41,172 bases of DNA from Pseudomonadota bacterium (lineage in GTDB: Bacteria > Pseudomonadota > Alphaproteobacteria > Sphingomonadales > Sphingomonadaceae): assembly GCA_023424095.1 (NCBI GenBank), contig JAFAEG010000149.1, positions 1-41,172 on the forward strand, read 5' to 3'. Below are positions 23,441 to 32,783 of this stretch, piece by piece. Made by a program: the position numbers and the translations under genes. Every line of letters begins with the position of its first letter. Position 1 is the first letter of the stretch. Below the pieces are notes generated by a model. The model saw only the letters and a list, made by a program, of their open reading frames with translations, had not been told where the DNA came from and made no database searches.

Positions 23441-25198
23441 TTAGCGGGACGCCCGCGCGCCGCCGGCCTCCGCGCTCTGGGTCAGCTGCACGAACTCGCG
23501 CCGCCACCAGTCACTCAGGTTCGCCCGCTGCGCCAGCGCGCGTACGTCGGCGAAGTTGAAGCGGCCCATATTGGTGTCGCCGCGCAAAAGCTGGCCGTAG
23601 GCCGCGACCGCGACGGCGAAGGCGGTGTCGCCGCGCGGGGCCTGGGCGGAGCGGATCGCGCTGGCCGACAAAGGCTGCTCGATCAGTCGGCTCTCATTCT
23701 GCCCCGGCAATTTGTAGCGCAGCCGCAGGTGCGCCATCTCGCCCACCTGGGCCGGCGGCGCGGGACGGCGATTGCCCTCGTAACGCCGGTCCGGCAGCCA
23801 GCCGCGCCCGCCTGCCGGGACGATTTCGTAAAGCGCCGTCACCTGGTGGCCGGCGCCGATATCGCCGGCATCGACCGCATCGTTGGCGAAATCCTCTTCG
23901 CGCAGCGCCCGGTTCTCGTAACCGATCAGCCGATATTCGGCGACCTGCGCCGGATTGAACTCGACCTGGATCTTCACGTCCTGGGCGATGGTGAACAGGG
24001 TGGAGCTCAGCTCCTGGCTGAGCACCTTCTGCGCCTCGCGAGGGCTGTCGATATAGGCGTAATTGCCGTTCCCCTTGTTGGCGACCTGCTCCATCATCGC
24101 TTCATTGTAATTACCGGTGCCGAAGCCGAGCGCGGTCAGTTGCACGCCGGTGCGCCGCTCCCGCTCGACCATGTCGATGATCGCCTCATTGTTGCTGAGG
24201 CCGACGTTGAAATCGCCGTCGGTCGCCATGATCACGCGGTTGATGCCGCCCTCGATCATATTCTCCCGCGCGGTGCGGTACGCCAGCGTCATGCCCTGCG
24301 CGCCGGCGGTCGAGCCGCCCGCCTGCAACCGGCCCAAGGCCTCGACCACGCGGCGCGGATCGCTGGTCGGTTCGAGCACGCGGCCCGCGGCGCCCGAATA
24401 GACCACGATCGAAACCCGGTCGCGCGGGTTCATCTGCTCGGCGACCAAGGCCAGCGAGCATTTCACCAGAGGCAATTTGTCGCGGCTGAACATCGATCCC
24501 GAAACGTCGACCAGAAAGACGAGGTTCGCCGCCGGCCGCTCGCGGGCCGCGACGTCATAGCCGCGCAGGCCGACCCGCAGCAGCCGAGTCTCCGGATTCC
24601 ACGGCGTCGTCGTCACATCGGTGCTGATCGAGAAAGGCCGCGAGCGGTCATTGGGCCGCGGATAATCGTAGCGGAAATAGTTCATCATCTCCTCGGTCCG
24701 CACCGCAGCCTGCGGCGGCATGCGGTTGTCGTTGAGGAAACGGCGGACATTGGCGTAGCTGCCCGTGTCCACATCGACTCCGAAGGTCGAGACCGGCTCG
24801 TCGGCCACCGCGCGGACCGCGGCGACTTCCTCGCCATCATAACGTTCGCGGTCGCGCGGATCGGGCCGAGGCTGCGGATACGGCCCCGGGCGCGGGATGC
24901 GGCCGCCGGTCACCGCCCTCTGTTCCGCCATCTGCGACGGCGCATAGGAAGGCGGCGGTGGTGGCGAGGGCGGCGACGCCATCACATTTCGCGAAGGCGC
25001 AACGCCGCCGGAAAAGCCCATTCGCTGGTTCGCATAATAATCGCGCGAATCCTCGTCGAGATAGCGGGCGCAGATCCGGTCCGGATCGCTGCCGCGCCGC
25101 TCGGCGGCAGGCTGGGCCGGCGCGGGCGCGGTGAAGGGCGCAGGCGCGCTGCCGGTCATAACAAGCGCGGTCATGGTGACGAACATGATGGTACGCAT
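23441..25198 (-). CDS. VWA-domain protein, YfbK type
   Basis: This 585-residue exported protein has an N-terminal signal-like stretch (MRTIMFVTMTALVMTG), a Pro-rich linker, and a YfbK N-terminal region ending in FGVDVDTGSYANVRRFLN. A von Willebrand factor A domain follows with an intact MIDAS (Asp231, Ser233, Ser235 in VDVSGS), then the C-terminal DUF3520-type region. It should bind a divalent metal and mediate protein contacts in the periplasm or at the envelope. I start it at ATG 25198, with GGGGAG 9 bases upstream; the frame is open back to 25237 but that start lacks support. The role is unknown. Confidence 0.85.
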   Translation of the reverse strand: MRTIMFVTMTALVMTGSAPAPFTAPAPAQPAAERRGSDPDRICARYLDEDSRDYYANQRMGFSGGVAPSRNVMASPPSPPPPPSYAPSQMAEQRAVTGGRIPRPGPYPQPRPDPRDRERYDGEEVAAVRAVADEPVSTFGVDVDTGSYANVRRFLNDNRMPPQAAVRTEEMMNYFRYDYPRPNDRSRPFSISTDVTTTPWNPETRLLRVGLRGYDVAARERPAANLVFLVDVSGSMFSRDKLPLVKCSLALVAEQMNPRDRVSIVVYSGAAGRVLEPTSDPRRVVEALGRLQAGGSTAGAQGMTLAYRTARENMIEGGINRVIMATDGDFNVGLSNNEAIIDMVERERRTGVQLTALGFGTGNYNEAMMEQVANKGNGNYAYIDSPREAQKVLSQELSSTLFTIAQDVKIQVEFNPAQVAEYRLIGYENRALREEDFANDAVDAGDIGAGHQVTALYEIVPAGGRGWLPDRRYEGNRRPAPPAQVGEMAHLRLRYKLPGQNESRLIEQPLSASAIRSAQAPRGDTAFAVAVAAYGQLLRGDTNMGRFNFADVRALAQRANLSDWWRREFVQLTQSAEAGGARASR

Positions 25199-25357
25199 CG
25201 TCGGATTCTCCCCAAGCGATCGATGTAACATCATCACATCACTCGGGGCGTGAACCGCGTCTGAACGCGGAAAAATCGGCCGGCGGCTGAGCCGCTAGGG
25301 AAAAAGTAAGCGTCGCCAGCTATTGGATCGGCAAGATCAGCAGAGGCCCGGCCGCAG

Positions 25358-25753
25358 ATGAACGAGTTTCGCTCCGCCCTGAAGAATGGCGACCTGGCCA
25401 AGGCGATGTCGCCAATCGCGGCCGACAAGGATCGCCGTCGCAAGGTCGAAAAGGGCCTGGCGAGCGTGCTGATCCCGCGCACCGAACGGCGCGCCACCAA
25501 CCAGCGTCGCGAGGAACGCTATCGCGGCATCGTCGAACGGGCGGGCCTGACCTTCCGGGGCAAGACCTTGCTCGCCAAGGTGGTCAACATCTCCGAAAGC
25601 GGGCTGATGATCGAAACGCCGATCGTCCCCCGGATCGGCGAAGAGCTTGCGGTGGAATTCGAAGGCTTCGAACCGCTGACCGGCATCGTCCGCTGGGTCC
25701 GCGATGGCCGCTTCGGTCTCGACCTCGGCGAAGGCGCCATTTCGCTCGGCTGA
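25358..25753 (+). CDS. PilZ domain protein
   Basis: This 131-residue cytosolic protein has a basic N-terminal segment (residues 1-48) and a C-terminal PilZ domain. The c-di-GMP binding pattern is visible: an Arg-rich start (RREER, about residues 50-54) and NISESG (about 76-81, the D/NxSxxG motif). It is therefore a likely c-di-GMP receptor. No output domain is attached, so it presumably acts by protein contact. AGAGG lies about 11 bases before the ATG. The gene is divergent from the VWA gene, and dinB follows 46 bases later on the same strand. Confidence 0.85.
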   Translation: MNEFRSALKNGDLAKAMSPIAADKDRRRKVEKGLASVLIPRTERRATNQRREERYRGIVERAGLTFRGKTLLAKVVNISESGLMIETPIVPRIGEELAVEFEGFEPLTGIVRWVRDGRFGLDLGEGAISLG

Positions 25754-25799
25754 TCGCTCCGCGCTGGCGGCGCCGGTCCCGCCGCGTTACAAACAAAGC

Positions 25800-26891
25800 G
25801 TGAACGAAGACGAGCCTGCTCCCCCGCCGCGCAAGATCATCCACGTGGATATGGATGCCTTTTACGCCAGCGTGGAGCAACGCGACGACCCGTCGCTGCG
25901 CGGCAAGCCGGTCGCGGTCGGCGGCGGCTCGGAACGCGGCGTGGTCGCGGCTGCCAGTTACGAGGCGCGCACCTTCGGGGTGAAATCGGCAATGGCCTCG
26001 GTCACCGCACGGCGGCGCTGCCCGGACCTGATTTTCGTCAAGCCGCGCTTCGAGGTCTATCGCGCCGTCTCGAACCAGATCCGCTCAATCTTCCTCGATT
26101 ACACGCCTCTGGTGGAGCCATTGAGCCTCGACGAGGCCTATCTCGACGTCACCGAGGATCTGAAGGGCATCGGCATCGCCACTCGCATTGCCGAGGAAAT
26201 CCGCGCCCGGATCAAGGCGGACACCGGCCTAACCGCCAGTGCCGGGGTCAGTTACAACAAGTTCCTCGCCAAGCTCGCGTCGGACCAGAACAAGCCCGAC
26301 GGCCTGTGCGTCATCACCCCCGGCAAGGGCCCCGCTTTCGCCCAGTCGCTGCCGGTCCGCCGCTTCCACGGCGTCGGCCCGAAGACCGCGGAGAAAATGG
26401 CGCGGCTCGGCATCGTCACCGGCGCCGATCTGGCCGCGCACAGCCTGGAATGGCTGCAACGCCATTTCGGCAGCTCCGGGCCTTATTATTTCAATCTCGC
26501 CCGCGGCATCTGCCACCGCACGGTCAAGCCCAACCGCGAGCGCAAGTCGATCGGCGCCGAGGACACCTTCTTCACCGATCTGACCGATCCGGAAGTGATG
26601 GCGACCGAATTGGCGCGGATCGCCGACACGATCTGGGGCCGGATCGGCGAACGGCCGATCGCCGGGCGGACGGTGGTGCTGAAGATGAAATATCGCGACT
26701 TCCAGATCGTCAGCCGCTCCTACTCCCGCCCCCAGCCCGTCCGCGATCGCGACGACTTCCTGGCGATCGGGTTGAAGCTGCTGGAGCGGCTGGTGCCGGT
26801 GGTGAAGCCGGTGCGGTTGCTCGGGCTGACCCTGTCCAGCCTGTGCGAGGACGAGCAAACGGTGGAAGCCGAGCCGGCTTTATTGCTCTAG
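25800..26891 (+). CDS. dinB: DNA polymerase IV
   Basis: This 363-residue protein is a Y-family translesion polymerase. The palm metal ligands are Asp17 (HVDMDAFYASVE) and the Asp111-Glu112 pair (SLDEAYLDV). The helix-hairpin-helix thumb and little-finger domain follow (GVGPKTAEKMARLG, then SIGAEDTFFTDL). There is no obvious beta-clamp motif beyond a C-terminal LLGLTLSSL stretch. I start at GTG 25800; no ribosome site is seen, and the frame open to 25704 overlaps PilZ and is not coding-like. The stop overlaps the convergent pabBC gene by 12 bases. Confidence 0.93.
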   Translation: MNEDEPAPPPRKIIHVDMDAFYASVEQRDDPSLRGKPVAVGGGSERGVVAAASYEARTFGVKSAMASVTARRRCPDLIFVKPRFEVYRAVSNQIRSIFLDYTPLVEPLSLDEAYLDVTEDLKGIGIATRIAEEIRARIKADTGLTASAGVSYNKFLAKLASDQNKPDGLCVITPGKGPAFAQSLPVRRFHGVGPKTAEKMARLGIVTGADLAAHSLEWLQRHFGSSGPYYFNLARGICHRTVKPNRERKSIGAEDTFFTDLTDPEVMATELARIADTIWGRIGERPIAGRTVVLKMKYRDFQIVSRSYSRPQPVRDRDDFLAIGLKLLERLVPVVKPVRLLGLTLSSLCEDEQTVEAEPALLL

Positions 26892-28616
26892 CCGCGCCCG
26901 CATCAGGCCGCGCAGGGCATTGCCGATCAGGAAGCCGCCGGCCAGATCTTCGACCCGCAGTTCCGCCTCGACGGCCCGTCTCTCGGCCAGCAGGATTTCG
27001 CGCAGGATGCCGGGCAGCAGGCCGCGCGACAGCGGTGGGGTCAGCAGCCGCCCGTCCCGCTCGACGAACAGGCTGGTGTAACTGCCCTCGGTCAGAAAGC
27101 CCTCGGGGTCGGTGAACAAAACTTCAAACGCGCCGGCATCCTTCCGGGCGACATCGTAAAAGCCCCGGTCGCTCGTCTTGTACCGCAGCCGGAAATCGTG
27201 CGGCGAAACGGGCAGCGGGACCACCGCCACCGCGACCGGCTCCGCCGGCGCTTCCGGCAAGGGCGTAACCTCCACCGCGATGGCGCCGCCGCGCGAGAGC
27301 AACAGCCGCACCTTGCCCGGGCCGAAGCCGAAGGTCGCCGCCTGCAATTCGTTGCGCGCATCGTGCCGGTCGAAGCGGAAGCCGAGCGCGTCGGCGCTGG
27401 CCTTCAGCCGGTCGAGGTGGCGCTCCAACTCGACCACGCCGTCATGCGGATCGTGCCGCATCGTCTCGATCAGGTCGAAGCGACGCCGGGTCGCGGTGAA
27501 CAGCCCCTTGGCCGCGCATTCACGCCATTCGTCTGCCGTTTCGCTGTCGGCAACGATGCCGGAGCCGAGCCCGAGCCTTGCCGTCTGATCGCCCTCGCGC
27601 ATCACCATCGAACGAATGGCGACGTTGAAGGCCGCATCGCCATTCGCCGCGATCCGCCCGATCGAGCCGCAATAGATGCCGCGCGGCGCAATCTCCTGTT
27701 CTGCGATGATCTCCATCGCCCTGATCTTCGGCGCGCCGGTGATCGAGCCGCAGGGGAAGATGGCCCGGATGACATCGACCGCGCCCAGGCCGTCCTGCAC
27801 GTCGCCGGTGACGGTCGAAACCAGCTGATGCACCGTCGGATAGGTTTCGACCGTGAACAGGTCGGGCACCTTCACGCTGCCGGCCTTCGACACCCGCGAC
27901 AGATCGTTGCGGAGCAGATCGACGATCATCAGATTTTCGGAGCGCTGCTTGGGATCGGCGGCCAGCTCGGCAATGTTCGCCGCATCCTTCTCGGCCGTCG
28001 CCCCACGCGTCGCCGTTCCCTTCATCGGCCGGGTCGTCACCCGCTGCCCTTCCAGCGTGAAGAACAGCTCCGGCGAGAAGGACAGGATCCAATGCTCGCC
28101 GGTGAAGACCAATGCGCCATGCCCCATCCGGGCCCGCGTCCGGAGCGCCGCATAGATGGCGAGCGGATGCCCAGCGACCGGCACGTCGGCCGGGAAAGTG
28201 TAATTGGCCTGATAGATGTCGCCGGCCAGGATATGCTCGTGCAACGTGGCCAGCGCCGTCTCATAGGCGTCGCGCTCGATCCGCGGCCGTGCCGCTCCGG
28301 CCGCAGCGCCGGCGGGATCGGGCAGCCAGGCCGCGGCAGCGACCTCCTCAACCCGCTCGAACGCGCCGAACCAGAGCAGAGGCGAACCATCGGGATCGGC
28401 GTCGCGGGCGAGCGGCGCGAGCTTCGGCTCCAGCGCCAGCCCAGCTTCATAGGCAATGAAGCCGGCAACCTCACCCACGCCGCGCAGTCGCTCGAGCGCC
28501 GGCGCGACCTCACCGGGCGTCCGCGCCTCTATGATCTGGTTTGGCTCGCTCAGCAGCGTCGCCCGACCGCCGTCGCGGGCGTCGTCCAGCAGCACGAACG
28601 GGCGGTCGATCCTCAC
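26880..28616 (-). CDS. Fused aminodeoxychorismate synthase PabB and lyase PabC
   Basis: This 578-residue two-enzyme protein has a chorismate-binding half (residues about 115-375). It shows the aminodeoxychorismate-type PMKGT motif (Lys199) and the CGSITGAPKIRAMEI signature. The C-terminal class IV aminotransferase-like half (about 380-575) has the catalytic Lys480 (RYKTSDR) and the PLP-site EGSYTSLF. Together they convert chorismate to 4-aminobenzoate for folate; a PabA glutaminase partner must be encoded elsewhere. The fusion is common in alphaproteobacteria. The start is GTG 28616. The 3' end overlaps dinB by 12 bases. Confidence 0.93.
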   Translation of the reverse strand: MRIDRPFVLLDDARDGGRATLLSEPNQIIEARTPGEVAPALERLRGVGEVAGFIAYEAGLALEPKLAPLARDADPDGSPLLWFGAFERVEEVAAAAWLPDPAGAAAGAARPRIERDAYETALATLHEHILAGDIYQANYTFPADVPVAGHPLAIYAALRTRARMGHGALVFTGEHWILSFSPELFFTLEGQRVTTRPMKGTATRGATAEKDAANIAELAADPKQRSENLMIVDLLRNDLSRVSKAGSVKVPDLFTVETYPTVHQLVSTVTGDVQDGLGAVDVIRAIFPCGSITGAPKIRAMEIIAEQEIAPRGIYCGSIGRIAANGDAAFNVAIRSMVMREGDQTARLGLGSGIVADSETADEWRECAAKGLFTATRRRFDLIETMRHDPHDGVVELERHLDRLKASADALGFRFDRHDARNELQAATFGFGPGKVRLLLSRGGAIAVEVTPLPEAPAEPVAVAVVPLPVSPHDFRLRYKTSDRGFYDVARKDAGAFEVLFTDPEGFLTEGSYTSLFVERDGRLLTPPLSRGLLPGILREILLAERRAVEAELRVEDLAGGFLIGNALRGLMRARLEQ

Positions 28617-28665
28617 GCGGGGACCGATGGAGCGGTGCCCGCGCTTTGTCGAGCCGCCGATTGCG

Positions 28666-28684
28666 AGCCAGCACTGTGCTGGCT
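28666..28684. promoter_or_regulatory. Perfect 19-base palindrome upstream of the S9 peptidase
   Basis: AGCCAGCAC (28666-28674), a central T, and GTGCTGGCT (28676-28684) form a perfect palindrome between the divergent pabBC and peptidase genes, 35 bases before the peptidase ATG. The symmetry and position suggest an operator, though it could also form a hairpin. No known regulator binding site is recognised. Confidence 0.4.
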
Positions 28685-28718
28685 AAGCATGACACCGAAA
28701 AACAAAGAGGGGATCATC

Positions 28719-30731
28719 ATGCGCCTGAAGCTGCTCACCACCTGCCTGTTCCTGCCGGCGCTTGTGGGGGTGGCTCATGCGCAGCAACCCACGACCCCCG
28801 CCGCGCCAGCCGCCCCGCGCATGGTCGAAAAACCCGCCGGATTGACCGCTGACGGCATTCCGGGCGTTCCCGTCGACCTCGCCGAGCGCACCCGGCCCTA
28901 TATGGAATTCCGCACGGCCGGCTTTACCAGCTGGAACCCGCGCGACCGGTCGATGACCATCTCCACCCGCTTCGGCAACACCAGCCAGATTCACAGCGTC
29001 GCCGCGCCGATGGGCGACCGCCGCCAGATTTCGTTCGAGGCCGAACCGGTTGGCGGCGGCTGGTCCCCGACCGGCGACGTGCTGCTTGTCCAGAAGGACA
29101 TTGGCGGCAACGAATTTTATCAGATCTACACGCTCGCCAACGGCCGGCTGAACCTGCTGACCGACGGCAACAGCCGCAACGCGATGAACGCGTGGAGCCA
29201 TGACGGGCGCTGGATCGCCTACACCTCCACCCGCCGCAACGGCACCGACAATGACATTTACGTGATGGACCCGCGCGATCCGTCCACCAGCCGGCTGGTC
29301 GCGCAGGTGAGCGGCGGCGGCTGGGGCGTACAGGATTTCCATCCGGACGGGCGCCGCGCCGTGGTCGGCGAGTATCTCTCGATCACCAAATCGAACCTGC
29401 ACATGCTGGACCTCACCAGCGGCCAGATGACCCCGATCGGCGATCACAGCCAGGCCGTCTCCTATGGCGGCGCGGAATTCGCCCGCGACGGCACCTTGTG
29501 GGCGACGTCGGACGAGGGCTCGGAATTCCAGCGGCTCGGCACGATCGACCTCGCCACCGGCCGCTTCCGTGCCGTCGTCACCGACATCAATTGGGACGTC
29601 GAGAATTTCGACATCGCCGACGATGGCAGCTTCATCGCCTTCACCACCAACGAGGCCGGCCGCTCGAAGCTCTACATTCTCGATCCGCGCACCGGCCGAC
29701 GCCGCAGCGTCGACACCATCCCAGCCGGCCTGATCGGCGGCCTGCGGATCGCGCCCTGGGGCGATATCGGCCTCACCCTCACCTCCGCGCGCAGCCCGGC
29801 CGACGCCTATTCGGTCAATCCGCAGACGCTGGCGCTGACCCGCTGGACGCAGAGCGAGACGGGCGGGCTCGACCCCAACGTCAATGTCGAGCCGGAGCTG
29901 ATCGAAGTGCAGAGCTTCGATGGCGAGCGCGTCTCGGGCTTCCTCTACCGCCCCGATCCGCAGCGTTTCCCGGGCCCGCGCCCGCTGATCGTCAACATCC
30001 ACGGCGGCCCGGAAGGCCAGTCGCGGCCCGGCTTCATGGGCCGCAACAATTATTTGCTGAACGAGCAGGGCATCGCCATCTTCTTCCCCAACGTCCGTGG
30101 CTCGACCGGCTTCGGCAAGCGCTTCGTCGCGCTCGATAACGGCGCGGCGCTGAGGGAGAATAGCGTGCTCGACATCGGCGCCTTCCTCGACCGGCTGGAG
30201 CGCGATCCGGCGATCGACCGCGCCCGCATCGCCGTCACCGGCGGCTCCTATGGCGGCTACATGTGCTACGCCTCGGCGATCCGCTACGGCACCCGTCTGC
30301 GCGGCGCCAATTGCGTCGTCGCCATCTCCAACTTCGTCACCTTCCTGGAGAATACGCAGAGCTATCGCCGCGACCTTCGCCGCGTCGAATATGGCGACGA
30401 GCGCGATCCGGCCGAGCGCGCCCGGCTGCTCGCCATCTCGCCGATGACCCGCTCCCGCGAGCTGACCATTCCGTTGATGGTGGTGACGGGGGCCAACGAC
30501 CCGCGCGTACCGCAATCGGAAGCCGACCAGATGGTCGCCGCGGTCCGCGCCAATGGCCGCCCCGCCTGGCATCTGATCGGCGAGAATGAGGGCCACGGCT
30601 TCGCCAAGAAAGAGAACCAGGATTACAATTTCTGGGTCAACCTGATGTTCTGGCAGCAGCATCTGCTCGGCAACAGCGGCAGCGCCGCGCCGGCTCCGGC
30701 CAGCATGCCGCCGGGCGAACGCGGCCGCTAG
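28719..30731 (+). CDS. Exported S9 family peptidase (prolyl oligopeptidase fold)
   Basis: This 670-residue protein has a Sec signal (MRLKLLTTCLFLPALVGVAHA) and a beta-propeller N-terminal domain (residues about 60-390) of WD/DPP-like blades. The C-terminal alpha/beta hydrolase domain has the triad Ser510 (GGSYGG), Asp594 (GANDPRV) and His626 (EGHGF). The order Ser-Asp-His and the C-terminal catalytic domain fit the prolyl oligopeptidase and DPP4 class. It would digest small peptides in the periplasm. AGAGGGG lies 6 bases before the ATG, which fixes the start. The stop codon is one base from that of the convergent methyltransferase gene. Confidence 0.92.
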   Translation: MRLKLLTTCLFLPALVGVAHAQQPTTPAAPAAPRMVEKPAGLTADGIPGVPVDLAERTRPYMEFRTAGFTSWNPRDRSMTISTRFGNTSQIHSVAAPMGDRRQISFEAEPVGGGWSPTGDVLLVQKDIGGNEFYQIYTLANGRLNLLTDGNSRNAMNAWSHDGRWIAYTSTRRNGTDNDIYVMDPRDPSTSRLVAQVSGGGWGVQDFHPDGRRAVVGEYLSITKSNLHMLDLTSGQMTPIGDHSQAVSYGGAEFARDGTLWATSDEGSEFQRLGTIDLATGRFRAVVTDINWDVENFDIADDGSFIAFTTNEAGRSKLYILDPRTGRRRSVDTIPAGLIGGLRIAPWGDIGLTLTSARSPADAYSVNPQTLALTRWTQSETGGLDPNVNVEPELIEVQSFDGERVSGFLYRPDPQRFPGPRPLIVNIHGGPEGQSRPGFMGRNNYLLNEQGIAIFFPNVRGSTGFGKRFVALDNGAALRENSVLDIGAFLDRLERDPAIDRARIAVTGGSYGGYMCYASAIRYGTRLRGANCVVAISNFVTFLENTQSYRRDLRRVEYGDERDPAERARLLAISPMTRSRELTIPLMVVTGANDPRVPQSEADQMVAAVRANGRPAWHLIGENEGHGFAKKENQDYNFWVNLMFWQQHLLGNSGSAAPAPASMPPGERGR

Positions 30732-30732
30732 C

Positions 30733-31515
30733 TCAGTCGACGCGCCGGGCGGTCCATGCGGGCTGCCCGGCCGCCGTCTGCATCCCGGCGTCACCCACGT
30801 CCACATTCAGCGCGAAGCTCTCGCCGGTCAGGCTGAGCGCCCGTCCCGACAAGCGGCCGGTCACCGGCAGCGACCGGCCTTCGCTCACCACCGTCCCGCT
30901 CACATTCTGGAAAAGCTGCTCCAGTTCGAGCGCGTGCAAGCGGCCGTCGGGCCCGGTCAGTTCCCAACTCCCGCCCGCCACCGCGGGCACCCGCCACAGG
31001 AAGATTCGGCGGCTGTCCAGTTCGTCCCGCGCATCCGGCTCCCAGTCGCCCATGTCGAAGGCGTGGCTGACCACGCGCGCGCCCGCCGGCAGCTCGGTCA
31101 GCAGCCGGGGCCGCAGGCGCAGGTTGATCCCCGGCAGCAGGTAGAGCGCGATCACGCTCGCCTCGAAGATCGGCGTTTCGAACAGATCCTGGCGGCGGAA
31201 CGACACCCGCCCCTGCACCCCCGCATGACGCGCACCCGCACCGGCCTGCTGCAGCCGCATCGCGTCGAGATCGACGCCGAGCGCCCGCGCCCCGCGCCGC
31301 CCCGCGGCGATCGGGATACGCCCGTCGCCGCAGCCGAGATCGATCAGATAGTCTTGCTCGCCCACTTCGGCGAGATCGAGCATCTTCTCGACCAAATCCT
31401 CCGGCGTCGGCACGTAGGGCACCTCAAGCTCGCGGCGGCGCTGGGCCAGCAGGGGCGCCGCAGCACTTCCGGCGATGATCGCGAGCGCGGCGCGGCGACT
31501 GACCCGCGCTGTCAT
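30733..31515 (-). CDS. Methyltransferase with Tat-type signal peptide
   Basis: This 260-residue protein starts with a twin-arginine-like leader (MTARVSRRAALAIIAGSAA, ending about residue 25). A class I SAM-dependent methyltransferase core follows, with motif I DLGCGDGR (about residues 57-64) and GVDLDAMRLQQAG. The last 75 residues form an extra beta-rich domain absent from the upstream paralogue. The Tat-like leader implies export in folded form, which is odd for an enzyme needing SAM; it may also be a false signal or a membrane anchor. Its ATG overlaps the stop of the paralogue (ATGA, 31512-31515). Confidence 0.8.
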   Translation of the reverse strand: MTARVSRRAALAIIAGSAAAPLLAQRRRELEVPYVPTPEDLVEKMLDLAEVGEQDYLIDLGCGDGRIPIAAGRRGARALGVDLDAMRLQQAGAGARHAGVQGRVSFRRQDLFETPIFEASVIALYLLPGINLRLRPRLLTELPAGARVVSHAFDMGDWEPDARDELDSRRIFLWRVPAVAGGSWELTGPDGRLHALELEQLFQNVSGTVVSEGRSLPVTGRLSGRALSLTGESFALNVDVGDAGMQTAAGQPAWTARRVD

Positions 31516-32036
31516 CGCACCATCCAGGCATAGAGGGCGCGCCCGTCCACCTGCTCCTCCCGGTCCGCCGGCCAGCCATGGATCGGCCAGGCATGGCTGA
31601 CCACCCGGCTGCCCGGCGCCAGCTCGGTGCGCAGGCGCTGGCCCAGCAGGCGATTGGGCAGCGGCAACAGATAAAGCGTCACAATCGTCGCGCCCGTGAG
31701 ATCGGTCGCGAACAGATCCTGCTGGTGAAAGGACACGCGCTCGGTGACGCCCGCCGCCTCCGCCCCGGCCCGGGCTTCGGCGATCCGTTTCGGGTCGAAG
31801 TCGATGCCGACCCCCTCGGCGCCGCGCAATGCGGCCGCGATGACGATCCGCCCGTCGCCGCAACCAAGGTCGGTCAGCCGATCACCCGGACCGCAGCCCG
31901 CCAGATCGAGCATCGGCTCGATCAACGCCGTCGGTGTTTGCCAATAAGGCGCGTCGCAATGGGTACCGGAAGCCGCGAACGGCCCGCGGACGGCGGTGCA
32001 CAGACGGTCGGCAGGGTCAAACGCGGCAAGCTCCAT
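31512..32036 (-). CDS. Class I SAM-dependent methyltransferase, cytosolic
   Basis: This 174-residue protein has only the methyltransferase core. Motif I is DLGCGDGRIVIAA, followed by GVGIDFDPKRIAEA and a VSFHQQDLFATDL stretch shared closely with the downstream exported copy. It has no signal peptide. The two are clearly paralogues, likely made by tandem duplication, and the overlap ATGA couples their translation. The substrate is unknown. It is divergent from the MBL hydrolase gene 81 bases away. Confidence 0.82.
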   Translation of the reverse strand: MELAAFDPADRLCTAVRGPFAASGTHCDAPYWQTPTALIEPMLDLAGCGPGDRLTDLGCGDGRIVIAAALRGAEGVGIDFDPKRIAEARAGAEAAGVTERVSFHQQDLFATDLTGATIVTLYLLPLPNRLLGQRLRTELAPGSRVVSHAWPIHGWPADREEQVDGRALYAWMVR

Positions 32037-32117
32037 CGCTCAAGGCCTAGCTGCCGGCGGACCGATGCGAAACCGACTTTGCTTGCATCGCCTGCGAGGC
32101 GCGACCATTTCACCGTC

Positions 32118-32783
32118 ATGACCCAATCGATACCGCTCAAGGCGGCGATTATCCCGGTGACGCCGCTCCAGCAAAATTGTTGCCTGATCTGGTGCACAGA
32201 GACGATGCGCGGCGCCTTCACCGATCCCGGCGGCGACCTCGACCGGCTGAAGGATGCCGCCGCCAAGCAGGGCGTCACGATCGAGAAATTGCTGCTGACC
32301 CACGGCCATATCGATCATTGCGGCTCGGCCAAGATCCTGGCCGAGGAGCTTGGGGTGGAAATCGAGGGCCCGCACGAGGACGATCGTTTCTGGATCGACC
32401 GGCTGGACGATGACGGCCGCAAATATGGCATCATTGGCAAGCCGTTCGAAAGCGATCGCTGGCTGGTGAACGGCGATCAGGTCACCGTCGGCAACGTCGT
32501 GATGGATGTCTATCACTGCCCCGGCCACACGCCGGGCCACGTCATCTTCCACCACCCGGCGTCGAAACTCGCCATTGTCGGCGACGTGATCTTCCAGGGC
32601 TCGATCGGCCGCACCGATTTCCCGATGGGCAATTACCAGGATTTGATCGACGCGATCACCACGCGCCTCTGGCCGCTCGGCGACGACACCACCTTCGTCC
32701 CCGGCCACGGCCCGGTTTCGACCTTCGGCCGCGAGCGGCAGAGCAATCCGTTCGTCGCGGATAGGGTGCTGGCGAAGGCCTAG
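32118..32783 (+). CDS. MBL-fold metallo-hydrolase, glyoxalase II-like
   Basis: This 221-residue protein has the metallo-beta-lactamase core: HxHxDH in THGHIDHCGS (residues about 61-66), then CPGHTPGH, an Asp-bearing VGDVIF stretch and a late PGHGP. The layout fits the YcbL/glyoxalase II-like hydrolases, which cleave thioesters or related substrates with two metal ions. It is cytosolic. The ATG at 32118 comes without a strong ribosome site. The stop overlaps the convergent MAPEG gene by 4 bases. Confidence 0.9.
   Translation: MTQSIPLKAAIIPVTPLQQNCCLIWCTETMRGAFTDPGGDLDRLKDAAAKQGVTIEKLLLTHGHIDHCGSAKILAEELGVEIEGPHEDDRFWIDRLDDDGRKYGIIGKPFESDRWLVNGDQVTVGNVVMDVYHCPGHTPGHVIFHHPASKLAIVGDVIFQGSIGRTDFPMGNYQDLIDAITTRLWPLGDDTTFVPGHGPVSTFGRERQSNPFVADRVLAKA

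Noticed and set aside
27198..28718. Open frame extending the S9 peptidase by about 500 codons upstream
   Set aside because: It runs antisense through pabBC; the signal peptide and ribosome site at 28719 fix the true start.
28683..30806. 707-codon open frame on the minus strand
   Set aside because: It is antisense to the S9 peptidase and is a shadow of its codon bias.
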